Of a stretch of 64,000 bases of DNA, positions 13,801 to 26,343 are shown one piece after another; position 1 is the first letter of the stretch; every line of letters starts with the position of its first letter. The notes beneath the pieces are model-generated. The model searched no databases and was not told the origin of the DNA. It saw nothing but the letters and a program-made list of their open reading frames with translations. The translations under genes and the position numbers were made by a program. The stretch covers positions 54,311 through 118,310 of the forward strand of contig JAOVVO010000195.1 in NCBI GenBank assembly GCA_028564675.1. The letters run 5' to 3'. Origin of the DNA: Onchocerca lupi (lineage: Eukaryota; Nematoda; Chromadorea; Rhabditida; Onchocercidae).

Positions 13801-15972
13801 AAGGAAGTATTAATATCTCATTTTTTTTTTTTTTCATTTATTGTGCAAATTCGTTCATTTATAGAATTGGTAATATCTCTTGAAAAAGAAAGAAGAATTT
13901 GAATTTCAAATTAATAACGAAAACACGAAAGATTTACTCTAAGTAATTAACAGTAACTTTATCCACATTTTCATCTTGTTATGAGCAGTTTAGCATTTCA
14001 GGAAGTGGACAGTTCTACATTCTTATAAAGGTGGACGAATGAAATGTATTTTAATTTATTCAACAAAACGCTTCCGAGAATGTTTTCATGCATTATCCCT
14101 TTTGCTCTGATCATTCAAATTGCAGCAAGCATTTGCTGGATTTACTGGATAATATCTTTTATATAGTGGTATATTTCTATAAGACATATGATGATTTCTT
14201 TTTCTTGTGTTGTTCCAGTTCCATGAAATTTGAAAAATCCGAAGAGCATCCTTTCAAGTTTTCCATATATATATATACTTCCACTATGATATTTAAGTTC
14301 TTTTTTTTTTTTTTTGAATTGAAATCTCGTAATTTTTGAGGAAGAAGGCGAGTTAGGAAGGATGTAGAGATTTCGTTGTTGGCTGATAGGGCATTTGGAA
14401 CATTTATTGCCTTCAAAACATCTGTTTCCATCATTTCGAGTCGTACACACAGCTTGAAGGAGCACTAATGCTCCACACCTCATACTTTCAACTGCTTACC
14501 TATCGGCTCATTTACTTTGTGCATTTCAGCCCAAAACTTCTCATTTCCGGGTATTAGTTTCCATATTTGTTTTTCCGCATCAAAGGTTTCATCTTAAGAT
14601 TCATTTGTTAGTTGTAACCATCAAATATTTAGGTAAGATCAGGATAAACATAGTGTAGTTGTGTGTCATCTCACCTGATGATATATCCCAGTTGTGTATT
14701 TAATAACACTCACGTATCATTCCTGTTAACAAAGGTTGACAGTACGAGATGTTAAATCATTTCGTTCCATTTTGTTTATCCATTGATTAAGCCGTCAATG
14801 CTTGTTTTCTTTTTTGTTTTTCAAAAATACCACTTCATTTTTCCTAAGATTTCATTTCAGTCAAATGTGAAGCATTCAATTAAATTTAGCATTTCATATA
14901 GTGATAATGGATATCATATGCTGAATCAATTTTATTTATTTGAAGTACTAAAAATTAGTACTTTTGTTATGAACTAAATCGATTTTTTTCCTGTTTTTTC
15001 TTAAGATAATTGATTATTGCCATGTATAGGCAAACTAGCAGGTGAAAAAAAAAAGGATAGTTTAGCGGCCGACATCATAAACTACTTAAGTTTCGCTGAA
15101 TTCGATTGTAGTGATTAATTTGTAACGATTTCGAGAAAACTAATAGGTAATTGGTAACAAGGATAATGTTTCAAAGATTTTTTGGGAATTTCATTTTAAG
15201 ATTTTTAATTTGAAGTGTCAGATATATAGGCACAGATTAAAATTAAACCATCTGGTGCTGTAAGTTAACATCCGTATGTTGTATAAATAGAATATTTGAA
15301 GAAACACTCGATAACTTCCGAAATTTCGGAACTGCAATTTGCTTGCATTTCCCAGCATCAAACAATTTTGTTTACTCCTTGATTGAAGCGAATTTGCAAA
15401 TTAGAAGTTTTATTAGGAAATTTTTCGGAAGGCCTTATTTTGCTGTTTGAGTATATTAAGCCATGTTCTTGTTTTTTTCTTTTTTTTTTTTTCGTTTTCT
15501 TTCTCGAGATTTTTATTCTAATTCAAAATTGCCGAATGATGTTCCAAAATGAAATATGGTGAAGCTAAGCTGCTACCATATTCATGTCAAATTGTGCCGA
15601 AAAATTTCCGAAAATTGACTTAAATTCGGTTACAATATTTTCCATCTTTCGTAGACAATAACATGTCATTAAAATACCAAATTTAATTATAAAAAGAATT
15701 TTTATGCCTGCATTTGGTAATGTAGGATACTTTGAACACATAAGCTGACGAATTGGTTGCATTATGGGCATTATATGACAAACCATATTTACGTCATCGA
15801 CTTATTGACACCTTTTCGCGAGTTTGATTAGGTTATTTTCTCAACCATTCATCGACCTCTTACTTGAGGAAAAATGAAAACTACAATTTTTTCCATCAAT
15901 ATTCGTTCAAAAATAGCTTTGTTATGGATATCAGATGAAATCCAGTCCTGCTTCTGGAAAATGCTTCTTTTC

Positions 15973-16000
15973 TTTTTTTTTTTTTTTTTTTTTTTTTTTT
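15973..16000. repeat. Poly-T tract
   Basis: Uninterrupted run of 28 T in the spacer upstream of calcineurin. Confidence 0.95.
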
Positions 16001-17432
16001 CATATTGGACATTAATTAACAGAAGAGGCAGAATAATGAGCGTCTCTTTTTTTTTGCCACATCTCGTCAGATCTTTTCATTTTTTTGATAAACTTTTATT
16101 AAATATGGTTTGAGAGGTACACGCAACCTGCAACTGACGTATTGTGAAATATTGTTTGCAAGTGGTTATGAGTTGTGTGACAATGCAGTATGACTTCATC
16201 AACCATATTATTGGGCTCATTTTCATTAATCCTTTCCTATTTCTTTAAACAGCATTATTAATAGTATCACGGAATCGATAAGATATTAATTTCATTTTTG
16301 TTAATAATTTCAGTTTATGATTAACTGCTATGTCAATTCAGGAAATTAGTTCTACACAGAAGATTTATATTGGCATATCTAGAATAGAATCACATTCATT
16401 CAAATATATCTTCCATTCATGTGAAGTACCGTAGTCAAAAACTACAGGACTGTGCAGATTTAAACGGGATAGAACACAGGTATCTTCAACTACTACTGAC
16501 TTCGTAAATCTGGTACTTTCAGTTTTTGCTGCACACGAGTAATAACGTAGAAAAATGTCACGGATTGTCAAATCTAAAAATGGATCATAGCGCAAATAGA
16601 TATAAATGATTGCGTGTATGTTTTCTTAGCATCAGCTAGCATCGATAACAAGACTGGAGATTGGGGAGATGAGGAAAACAATGGAGGGAAGGGAATGGGG
16701 ACAAGAATGGATGGACAGCAGGTGGAAGCGGTCCTGCAAAAATTGAAATTATGCTTTTCCCTATTATTCCATCTTCAGTACAAGCATTCATATCAATCCA
16801 TACACAACTCACATTCGCACATAGTTCCAATGTCTATCCACAACAATCGAACGCACTACTCATCCATATCTTCTGTCTCTACCGCCAACGGCTCACAAAT
16901 GCTAACTTAAGGCTTTTCTCGGATTTGTATAACCGGGAAAATGCCTTAGGTTTTTTTACTGAATCTTGTCATTGAATCTACAAATCAAAGGTATTCGTAC
17001 ACATCCTTATCTTTAATTCATCTATAATATAAAAGAAGATTGTTTTTTGTTGAAATAGATCAGAAGTTTTAGCAAATCACCTTGAAACTTGAGGACATTC
17101 CGAAATTATAATCAACATTTATCAAGTTTTCTAGTTGTTAGCGAAGGATTCAATATTGCTGATGAAAAGATGGTGGAGATGAGAGAAAGGAGGTCATTAA
17201 TAGGATATTTATATACCTTATCTCTTAAACTATCCTTCGCAATAATCTCACAACCAGCTAGTGAGTCAAAATTTGAAAATTTGTGGACCATATCAATTTA
17301 TAGAAGTTAAGAAGAATGATATTTAAAAAGGTCGACTTGATTTAGCTTTGTAGGTCATTCTGACATACCTCATGGAGATTTGGAGATTATCCATATAAAT
17401 AAGAACTCAGGGTAAAACTGTTGTTGTTAAAA

Positions 17433-17514
17433 GATTACCTGAAAGATGTCGAAAAACTAACTTAATCTTCTAGGATTATCTGGAAGATTTCGAAAAATAA
17501 ATTTGATCTCCTAA
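17433..17514. repeat. Diverged tandem repeat, 41-bp unit
   Basis: Two adjacent 41-base units (17433-17473 and 17474-17514), each GATTA-CTG-AAGAT-TCGAAAAA-like, match at 32 of 41 positions by eye. Function unknown; about 1 kb upstream of the calcineurin start. Confidence 0.75.
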
Positions 17515-18465
17515 GACGGAAGGTCATAAAAATCGCAACCGACAAATTTTCACTTGACGTTGCGACAGGTTTGTGGTCAAGTTGCGAAAGCTTATGGATA
17601 CTGGGAGTTCGTGTGGATATTCCGAAGTTTTGTGAGATTTTAGAGACTTGATCTTAGTCAGCCCTAATTATAACTCTAAATACTGGATTACTTTATTTGC
17701 AAATTAGCTTTTTGTCAAGCACTGTAACTGTTCTTCCGGTAGTGGCCTTTCAGAAATTGACTCACCAACCGTCAGCCAGTCTCAGTTGTCACAGTTCAGC
17801 AATCAATTGAACAATTAATAATCAGAATTTTGGTAATTGGTTAATTGAACCTGATTCGCATCCTTATCTTTTCAATTTATCTGAATCCTTTGGAAGATGA
17901 AAAATAAAGAAGGCAGGAAGATAGGATAGGGATAATTTTATGGTACCGTTTTCATTACTTATTTCAAATAAAAACATGGCACTATTTAAAATGTTCTTAC
18001 AATTAAACGCACCATTATGCATCACTTCAGATGTTTTGTACTTAAAATCTCGTTATAGTGATATGCATCTAATAAAATTATGTATCTAACTAAAGAATCT
18101 GGTCATCGCATGCTGCATGTATTTTTTCTGTCATGGAAGTTCCGCAATGATCTTTGAGAATCATCGTTTAGATGAATGATATAGAAAGAAAATCGTTATT
18201 ATTATTTTTCATTCCCATTCATTTATCAGCTGTTGAATGCGTATATATCGATCTTTTCGTGAAAAACTACTTCGAGAATTTCGAAGTCTTGGAAACTTCA
18301 TTTATCTTGAATAATAAAAAAGTAACGTTTGTTGTAGATTGGATGTACTGGAAAAGCATCGTTCGCGTTGGTACAAAATCATAGGATCAATTAATTGAAA
18401 CTTACGCTACGCTAAATGCGTGTCTTATAAGCACGCATTGAAGGTTGTGCCTTTTGCTATACTAA

Positions 18466-21400
18466 ATGGCAACAACTTCAGCTAGCGCCGATAGCGCTAC
18501 CATCGTCAGCGCTAATAATACTAAAACGTCAAATAGGGCTACTATGGAGCGAGCCATTAAAAGTATGTTGTAATACTTTTTTTTCTTAATTAAACCAATC
18601 GCTATATTTTGAAAGAGAATTAGGAAATTTATCAGAAACAATCATGTATTCTCCCCGTGAACGAAATCCTCTCCATATTGTCGTTCCCTGAATATTTTGT
18701 AATTAAATCTACAGAAACGCTTATATCACTAAGAATTTGTTAGTATCTTACCACATGAAAGTTCATTCTTCTTCGGAATACCACATGCTATTACTTTGCA
18801 GGCGTCCAATTTCCAATTAGCGAAAAATTGAATATGGAGGATGTTTATGATAGGCGGACATCGAAACCACGTACCGACATTTTAAAGGAGCATTTTACCA
18901 AAGAAGGTCGCATCCAGGAGGAGGTAGTCATTTCATCAGAATTGTGAATTCAGATTTATATTGAGGATATCTTCACTCCATTCTGTAATACTTTATCACT
19001 TGTACAGATGTAATCAGAGATTCCAGAGATTAATGAAATTTCCATTAATTTAAGCTCTAGGGTTCTTAGATCCATTGCGAACAGTAGAGCGTTGTTGGAT
19101 CTTAAATTCGAAATTCATCATAAAATTTACTATTATCAATATATTATCCAGGTTGCATTACGAATAATCTCGGAATGCACGACCCTTTTTCGTCAGGAAA
19201 AAACGATGCTTGACATCGAGGCACCGGTTACTGTATGTGGTGATATACATGGGCAATTTTATGATTTAATGAAACTTTTTGAGGTTTGTTAGTTCTCGAT
19301 AGCATTTCCTGGGAAAAACTTTTACGGAAGAATTAGATTTGTTCTATATTCATGTTAACATAGTTAAAAGGATTTCATTGTAGTGACAGTTGTTTTGCTG
19401 AGATATATAACAAAGCTGTCTGATTTTCTAATTTTTAATTTGTTGTCAGATTAATCTAAAGTAATCTCATAAGTTTATTTAAATGAGTGTGCTTGGCTTT
19501 ATTGGTTGTCTATAAGCCAATAGCTTAAGTTATCCAGAATACATTGCAGTTTCTAGGACATACTTTTATCCTTTACTTATTTAATTCTAGTTTAATTTCA
19601 GGATTATTGAAAATATAACAGTCGTTTCTTTTTGTAATTTTTTTTTAACAAGAACATAGATTAGTTTTTTATTTCTACCGATTTAAATTGTTTGTAGGTT
19701 AGAAAAATTGTTGATTTGATTGTTTCTAATGCCTTGTAGTTTAGGTAGGAGGATCGCCTGCATCGACGAAATATCTTTTTTTGGGAGATTATGTTGATCG
19801 GGGTTATTTTTCCATTGAATGCGTGTTGTATTTGTGGGCACTTAAAATTTGTTACCCAACAACGTTGTTTTTGCTTCGTGGAAATCATGAATGCCGTCAT
19901 CTTACGGAATATTTTACTTTCAAACAGGAATGTAAGTCACATTTGTCTTTTTGGATTTAAATTACATAGAGCATAACTGTTGAATTCAGAAACATCAGTT
20001 TTTTTATGAGTAAAATTTCCGGTAGAAAAAGATCACTTTTTTTTTCAGGTAAAATCAAATATTCAGAAAAGGTGTACGATGCTTGTATGGATTCGTTTGA
20101 TGCTCTTCCTCTTGCAGCACTTATGAATCAGCAGTTCCTTTGTGTCCACGGCGGCCTTTCTCCAGAGATCCATACCTTGGAAGATATTAAAAAGGTATAA
20201 ACTTACAAAAACACTGAGAAGCAAATTTGTTTTAAAAATAGAATTATTGTTTACTGGAACTATGTTTTTCTATACCATAATTGATACTTAGAGCAGTTCA
20301 GAAATGGAATTGATGGTAATTGAGTTAAATTTTGTTAAGTTGGATCGATTCAAAGAACCACCAGCTTTCGGACCCATGTGTGATTTACTTTGGTCTGATC
20401 CACTAGAAGATTTTGGCAGTGAAAGGAATTCAGAGCAGTTTTCACACAATTCTGTTCGTGGATGTTCGTATTTTTATAGGTTTGTTTTTTGTTCAAAAAT
20501 CTCGGTGATTATCAAATTGCTATGTTTTTACTGAGTTACGAGAGTCTTCGTAGATCCTTCATAGGTTTTAAAGAGAATTAATATTGTTTATTTTTATGTA
20601 TGAGAAAAATAAAGAAGAAAAAAAGATAAGCTACTAAAATTAGTTGGTGTTTGAGACTTCTGTCAAATATATAAATTATATAAATTATGTTTGTAAATTG
20701 TTGAGCTATATGAGGCATTTGTCAGTTGTTCTAGAAGGTTAATGTAAGAGCACAAAATCACCGAAAGTATTCAGATTTTTCAGCACTTTTTTTGATTTAC
20801 TGGTCATCATCATGAGCAGTAGGGCTGCTGCAATAGAGATAGGATTGCTTGAATCGTACAAAGAGCGAATTATTGCTGCTACTGTGTATTTGTTTTGCAG
20901 CTATGCAGCATGTTGTGATTTCTTGCAGCATAATAACCTCTTGTCAATTATTCGTGCTCACGAAGCCCAAGATGCCGGGTAATGCTTCTCATCAATTCCT
21001 ATAGTGTATTTTATTCAGTGATATTCCTGGATTGTAATTAAAATTATTGAGAAAGAATAATGAATACGAACATTGTTCATTATGATGTGCATCTTTCTTG
21101 TCATTCATTTCGAAAATTTTTCTTTTTTTGTAGGTATCGAATGTATCGAAAATCGCAAGCAACCGGGTTCCCTTCTCTAATAACTATATTTAGTGCTCCA
21201 AATTATCTTGATGTATATAACAACAAAGGTTAGTTCTTTGTTTCGTACACCGTTTCTCTTTTCAGCTGTAATTTTTTAAAATAATTTTTGTTTATATATT
21301 CAGCAGATATTCATGGTTATATATCATACTGATAATGAAAAAAACTTCAGCCGCGATACTAAAGTACGAAAATAATGTGATGAATATACGACAGTTCAAT

Positions 21401-24400
21401 TGTTCACCGCATCCATATTGGCTGCCTAATTTTATGGACGTGTTTACATGGTCTCTTCCTTTTGTGGGAGAAAAAGGTTAGTCCCAATTGGTAAATGTAA
21501 TTAAATATCTCAAGGAGCAATACATGGTATGAGATAACCTTGCATCGTCCGATATTTAAATACTTTTTGAGAAAAGATACTTTTCCTTCATAATTTAGCG
21601 TTTACATTCTTCATTGATTGAAAGTAGAATGGAAATCTAAAACTAACAAAATAAAAGAGCTATAAATTATGAAAAAAGTGTAACAACTTAATTTCAGTGA
21701 CCGAAATGCTCGTGCATATATTGAATATTTGTTCGGATGACGAACTTATGGCTGACTCGGATGATACATTCGAAGGTATGCTTAGTTGTAATAGTTTTTC
21801 TTTTAAATATTTTTGTGAATGTTTATTAGAACATATTTTGGAAGATTTTTCATTTCGTTTTGTCTTTACTGTGACTGCATGTCACTTTTTAAAAACTTTT
21901 AATTCAAGAAGAAAATTTTTGTCCCTTTTTCCTCTGTGATTATGTGTATTTGTTATCTGAGTAGTTTAGCATGTTCACATATCCGCTTGTTAATGATTTG
22001 CATGTGTGTCTAACTTTTTCAAAATTCATCAAGAAAGGGACATTGTTGTCATCAATCCTAATACAACATATTAACAGAGTTCGACAGGAAACACTTTCTC
22101 ATTGATTCGTAAAGGTTTAAACATTTTTCTCATGTTGGTTTATTGCATGTATGTTGTTACTTCAAATTTTAGCTTCTTTGGATCGAGAAGAAAATAGTCT
22201 TGTACGGTTCTACAGCGACGACACATGATAAAGGTAGTATCCGTAGTTCTTGGACTGCAAATTGACCCATCAGATATTCGGGTGGGTTAAGTTCGTTTCT
22301 TGACATTATCTGGCGTTTTGCTTTTTTCTGCAGTTTTAACTAACTAATGCTTATCAAATTTATGGATATTTTAACAATAATTGGTAAGTATCAAGATTAT
22401 CTGCAGTTTCCTGTCCATTTTTTGTAGCTTTTATGTATAATTTTTTTCTATCCGTTTTTGTATATGATTTTCATCAGTTCATTTTCTGTTTTGAGCTGAT
22501 GCTCTGAATTTGCCTCTTGGTGATACGAAATTCGTGAAAAGCGCGAAGAGGAAATGCTTATCCTAACTTTGCCCTATTTTCTTTGATTTTATCTTTTTTT
22601 CCGCTACGTTGCTTGTTTTTCAATGTTTTTAATTTTAAAAAAATTTTCGAATTTAATTGAGACAACTTCTTTATAACAGTTTCATACACCATAAGTCGAA
22701 ATACAGCTATCTTTTCTGTGTATAACCCATTCATTTTCATATCTATGCTCAGACGACGAAGCTGGGTTTTGACATTTTTCTCGTGTTGCAATAAAATATT
22801 CCGGACTAAATTCTTCTATTTCCTTAAAAAGAAAATTTTCCAGGTCATTTGTTTTTCCACTCTTTTTATGCTATAAAATCATGTTGTTCGTTAAACTACA
22901 TTACATGCTATGTAGAAATTTACATCCAAAATTTATAATTCGTGGAGCATCAAAAAATATGCGGAGGAAAGAATGTGCTTTTTTTGACAAAACTGTTGTT
23001 CCAGTTTGTTTTTATTTGCCGTTTGAATAAATTCTTTGCAAATTTACTCTTTCTAAAACGTACCTGCAAATGTCGAACCTCTGCCATAATCGCAGTTGAT
23101 TTCGGAACAGCATGTTTTGTAAAATAGCGTGGTTTGAAGTACTTTTGCATGCATGGTATCCACTAAAGTTATATAGAGTAGTTAGGGCATTTCTTTTTTC
23201 GCTTATCAACTTGCTCGCATTCAAATTACTGAATATTGGAACAAACGTACTAGAATGGTACTTATGCTTTTCGTCCAACATTCTCTCAGCTTTCATTCTC
23301 TGAATTACACTTTTTATTTTTAAATACCGACTCATTTGCTGGACATTTTTAAAAAGATTCCGTGGGAAGTTAGTATTTGTTTCATAAAATTACATGGTAT
23401 ATCATGAGAAGAAAAATGATAGTCCTAATGTACCGCTGTTTATTTATTCATTTATTTTTTTTCATTCTTCACTGCATGCAACCTGTGATATCTTTGTAGT
23501 TTGTTTATTTTCTTTTAATTCGTCAAAAATATTTACTATTTGAGATTTCATTATGACGGATGACATGTTTTAAGTATTTATTTATGGTCAATTCATCTTT
23601 GATTTTTGATGGAGAAGATTCCATTGAAGATGAGCTTGTTATGCATATATTTCTTTCCCTTAATTTTAGGTGGTGTACCATCGGCGCGGAAGGAAGTTAT
23701 TCGGCACAAAATTCGAGCGATCGGCAAAATGGCTCGCGCTTTCTCAGTACTAAGGTTTTTTTTGTAGCTCATTTGATTCCTTAAAATGTAAATTTGCAAG
23801 CATGTGTTCATTATAAGACGGTCAGAGACCAGTCTTGTTTTGACATTTCTACGGTAAATTTCGTGTGACTTTTTATATAGAACTAATCAATCTTTTCGAT
23901 GCTTTTCGCCGGCATAAATTCGTGTTTCCTCTTAATTTTGCGTTTTATAGTATTTTCACCAATCAATTAAGCTTTAAATGCGCGCCAAAGCATGGCTTAT
24001 CAGGATAGATTTTTGGGATTTAAAGCGGTGAACTGTAATCTTTTTGAAATTGTTCATTATATTTTAGAAAATATACTGTTCTCATACGATAGATTTTTTT
24101 TTTTCTAGTTAGATATTTTAAGTTGCTTAATTTCAAGTTATTGTGGAAGATTTTGTTGCATATCAGTTTTAAATTTCTTGGGTGTATGTTTTAAATCTGT
24201 GCGCATTGTTGATTATGCGATTCAAAAATTTCCTGTTTGGGACGCCTTCTGGAGGTAGAAATAGATGCTTTATTAAATTGTACAAAGTCCTTAAATCATC
24301 ACTTATCTTAATTACTATTAAGTCAATAGAGAGAAACAATAAGCTTCAAGATATTTGATAAATTAGATCCAAAAACAGTTTAAAATCTGTCTTACTAATG

Positions 24401-26343
24401 TGCTTTCTTAAGATATTTGTTTTTAATTAGTTCTTTTGCATTTTATTTGCCCTTACTATGCTAACATATTTCTGTTCGTATGTGATTTTGTTTTCAGAGA
24501 AGAAAGTGAGTCTGTATTACAGTTGAAGGGACTTACACCAACCGGCAATTTACCGTTGTTCACACTTCAGGAAGGCAGACGTGGAATTCAAGAAGGTATT
24601 TTACTTTTTTACTAATTTTTCGAGTAGAAACTTGCTACTGTTCAAGTTTTTTTAAATGAAAAAGATTGCGGCATCAATGATTTTTAAAATTGAATCACAG
24701 TTAAGGTTGAATAACAAATAAACTACTAGAATTCTTTTAATCAGTTAATATTATCGCAGTCTGTGGTGCATTTTTTCTTCTATTTTCTGAAATTTAAAAA
24801 TGAAAAAAGAAAATGCTTAATTTAGTTTTATTACTGGCTCTATTGTTATATTCTTACAACTTTTAAATTGTATTCATGCTATTTACAATAGAATTTACGG
24901 ATTACTTTCAAAATGCTACTTTTTTCTCTGTTACCGACGATTCTCAAGGTTTAGAGTGGTATATAAAACAAGGAGAGAATTTTCGATCACATTTTATGAA
25001 GGTTAGGTTGAGAACGAAATCATTCGTTGTTAAGATTTCTGATTTTTTCAGACAGTATAATTTCTCGAGGTTTTCATAATTATTATCTTTTCCTATCCTT
25101 TATGAACTCATTCCATACCAAGATGAGCAAATCTCAAATATATCATTCTTCGTTTTTTTCCGTTGATATAAGAAATTGGTGCACTGTTTTGATGTTTAGT
25201 CAACATACTTCGCTTAGTGATGTTGTTCTTTGGTGCAGCGAAAAGTGGAGAAAAAGTTTATAAGGTTTTGGTCAAGAACTAAAAAAGTGATTTAAAGATG
25301 CAATTAATTTTCAAGTTTTTAAGTGCATATCTTTTTGCAGAATTGCAAAAGTTGTTTTGGTCTAAAATCAGAAAAATCCAGCTTTTTATCAAATTTTATT
25401 TTAAAAATTTGCCAGCGTATGCGTGAAAGCGAAACAGTGGTACAGTTGAAGAGTTTGAATCTTGGTAGACGGTTACCGCTTGGTATTTTGGTAGGTGGCA
25501 AGTCAGCACTCAAGGAGTGTAAGTTTATGAAATTAACCAGTGTGGTCAGTGTGTTCCAGCAGTCTTTTACTTTTGTATAAACTCTTTTTATAATCATAAT
25601 TTAAAAAAAAAAAGAAAAAACAAGCTTTGTCTTTGAATTGGATTTCGTGGTTAGCTATTGATTGAGAGAAATGGACTAGTCAAATTGTAGCATTGTTTGA
25701 TTCTTCGATAACACTTGGAAAGATATTTTCATTCGCCTATAATTATGTGGATATTTGCACTACAGACTGCGATATTATTTTCATCATTACCACTGTCTAC
25801 TATTCCTATTACTTGCTTCAGTACGCGTGCCTTTTGTAGTACTTTGTTACGGTTATCAGTGATACCAAGATACCAAAAATTCTGCCAAATAGGCCGATCC
25901 TTTTAAAGAGCAGGTATTGGCATCATATATAGTAGTTATCGAATTATGCAAATACGATTCATAATATTATTTATTTTAACTGCTGGTGTTGTCTGACCGC
26001 TGGGGAATGCTACGGTTCTACGGTTAGATTTCGGAAAAATTAGAGGGTTGAGGAGGGAGAGTCATAGATCGGAGCGCATTTGTATAGCAGTTGTCTGTCA
26101 TTCGAGGAAAATGTAATTACCGAATTATATGCAGTATTTGTAGCATTATCCGGGTTGGGACCTGGTCATCGGATTCAGTCATTCGATGAAGCGAAACGGT
26201 TAGATAAAATCAATGAACGTATGCCTCCATCAATGGCAACTCCAACACAATCACCAATGGCCAGTCCATCAGCTCGTCGAGCTAGTCCAAATGTCGGCAA
26301 CAGTACCACAACTATACCACCAGCAACAACTGCAACAATCTGA
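18466..26343 (+). CDS. tax-6: Calcineurin A, Ca2+/calmodulin-dependent phosphatase
   Basis: Catalytic subunit of protein phosphatase 2B, which dephosphorylates Ser/Thr substrates when Ca2+/calmodulin binds; partner is calcineurin B. Thirteen phase-consistent coding exons: 18466-18562, 18802-18923, 19152-19283, 19745-19931, 20049-20194, 20340-20479, 20901-20978, 21134-21228, 21351-21476, 21698-21775, 23670-23754, 24498-24595, 26144-26343, about 527 residues, close to the nematode homologue. Metal-site motifs are intact: GDIHG (103-107), GDYVDRG (131-137), GNHE (163-166). NHNSVRGCSYF-type and SAPNYLDVYNN segments follow. The calmodulin-binding helix (RKEVIRHKIRAIGKMARAF, from about 407) and the autoinhibitory segment (IQSFDEAKRLDKINERMPP, 472-490) are present. 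The N-terminal ATG gives MATTSASADSATIVSANN, the expected family start. The 1.9-kb intron before the calmodulin-binding exon and the 1.5-kb intron before the last exon contain possible alternative exons, listed in the findings. Confidence 0.97.
25411..25520 (+). other. Possible duplicated calcineurin exon (alternative or relic)
   Basis: Lying between the last two coding exons of calcineurin A, this stretch encodes RESETVVQLKSL then RLPLGILVGGKSALKE, paralleling exon 24498-24595 (REESESVLQLKGL ... LPLFTLQEGRRGIQE). It ends at a GTAAGT donor after 25520 in the same phase as the normal exon, so it could join the last exon. Its 5' side is problematic: the strong acceptor at 25340 gives a stop in the required phase; a weak phase-2 acceptor around 25380 would add 14 residues. 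It may be a mutually exclusive exon or a decaying copy. Confidence 0.5.

Larger units (their letters stand above)
1709..18465. other. Gene-poor spacer between divergent PAK and calcineurin genes
   Basis: About 16.8 kb between the two divergent start codons. I see no exon chain of a recognisable family on either strand. It holds poly-T runs, a CA microsatellite, GC-richer islands (about 2010-2200, 8020-8260, 8570-8700 and 9030-9210), two short tandem duplications and a GC-rich imperfect hairpin, each listed separately. The ends presumably contain the promoters and any non-coding 5' exons of both genes. Open frames here are short and mostly low complexity; two that look more protein-like (8570-8782 plus, 16365-16595 minus) are listed as findings. 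Confidence 0.6.
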
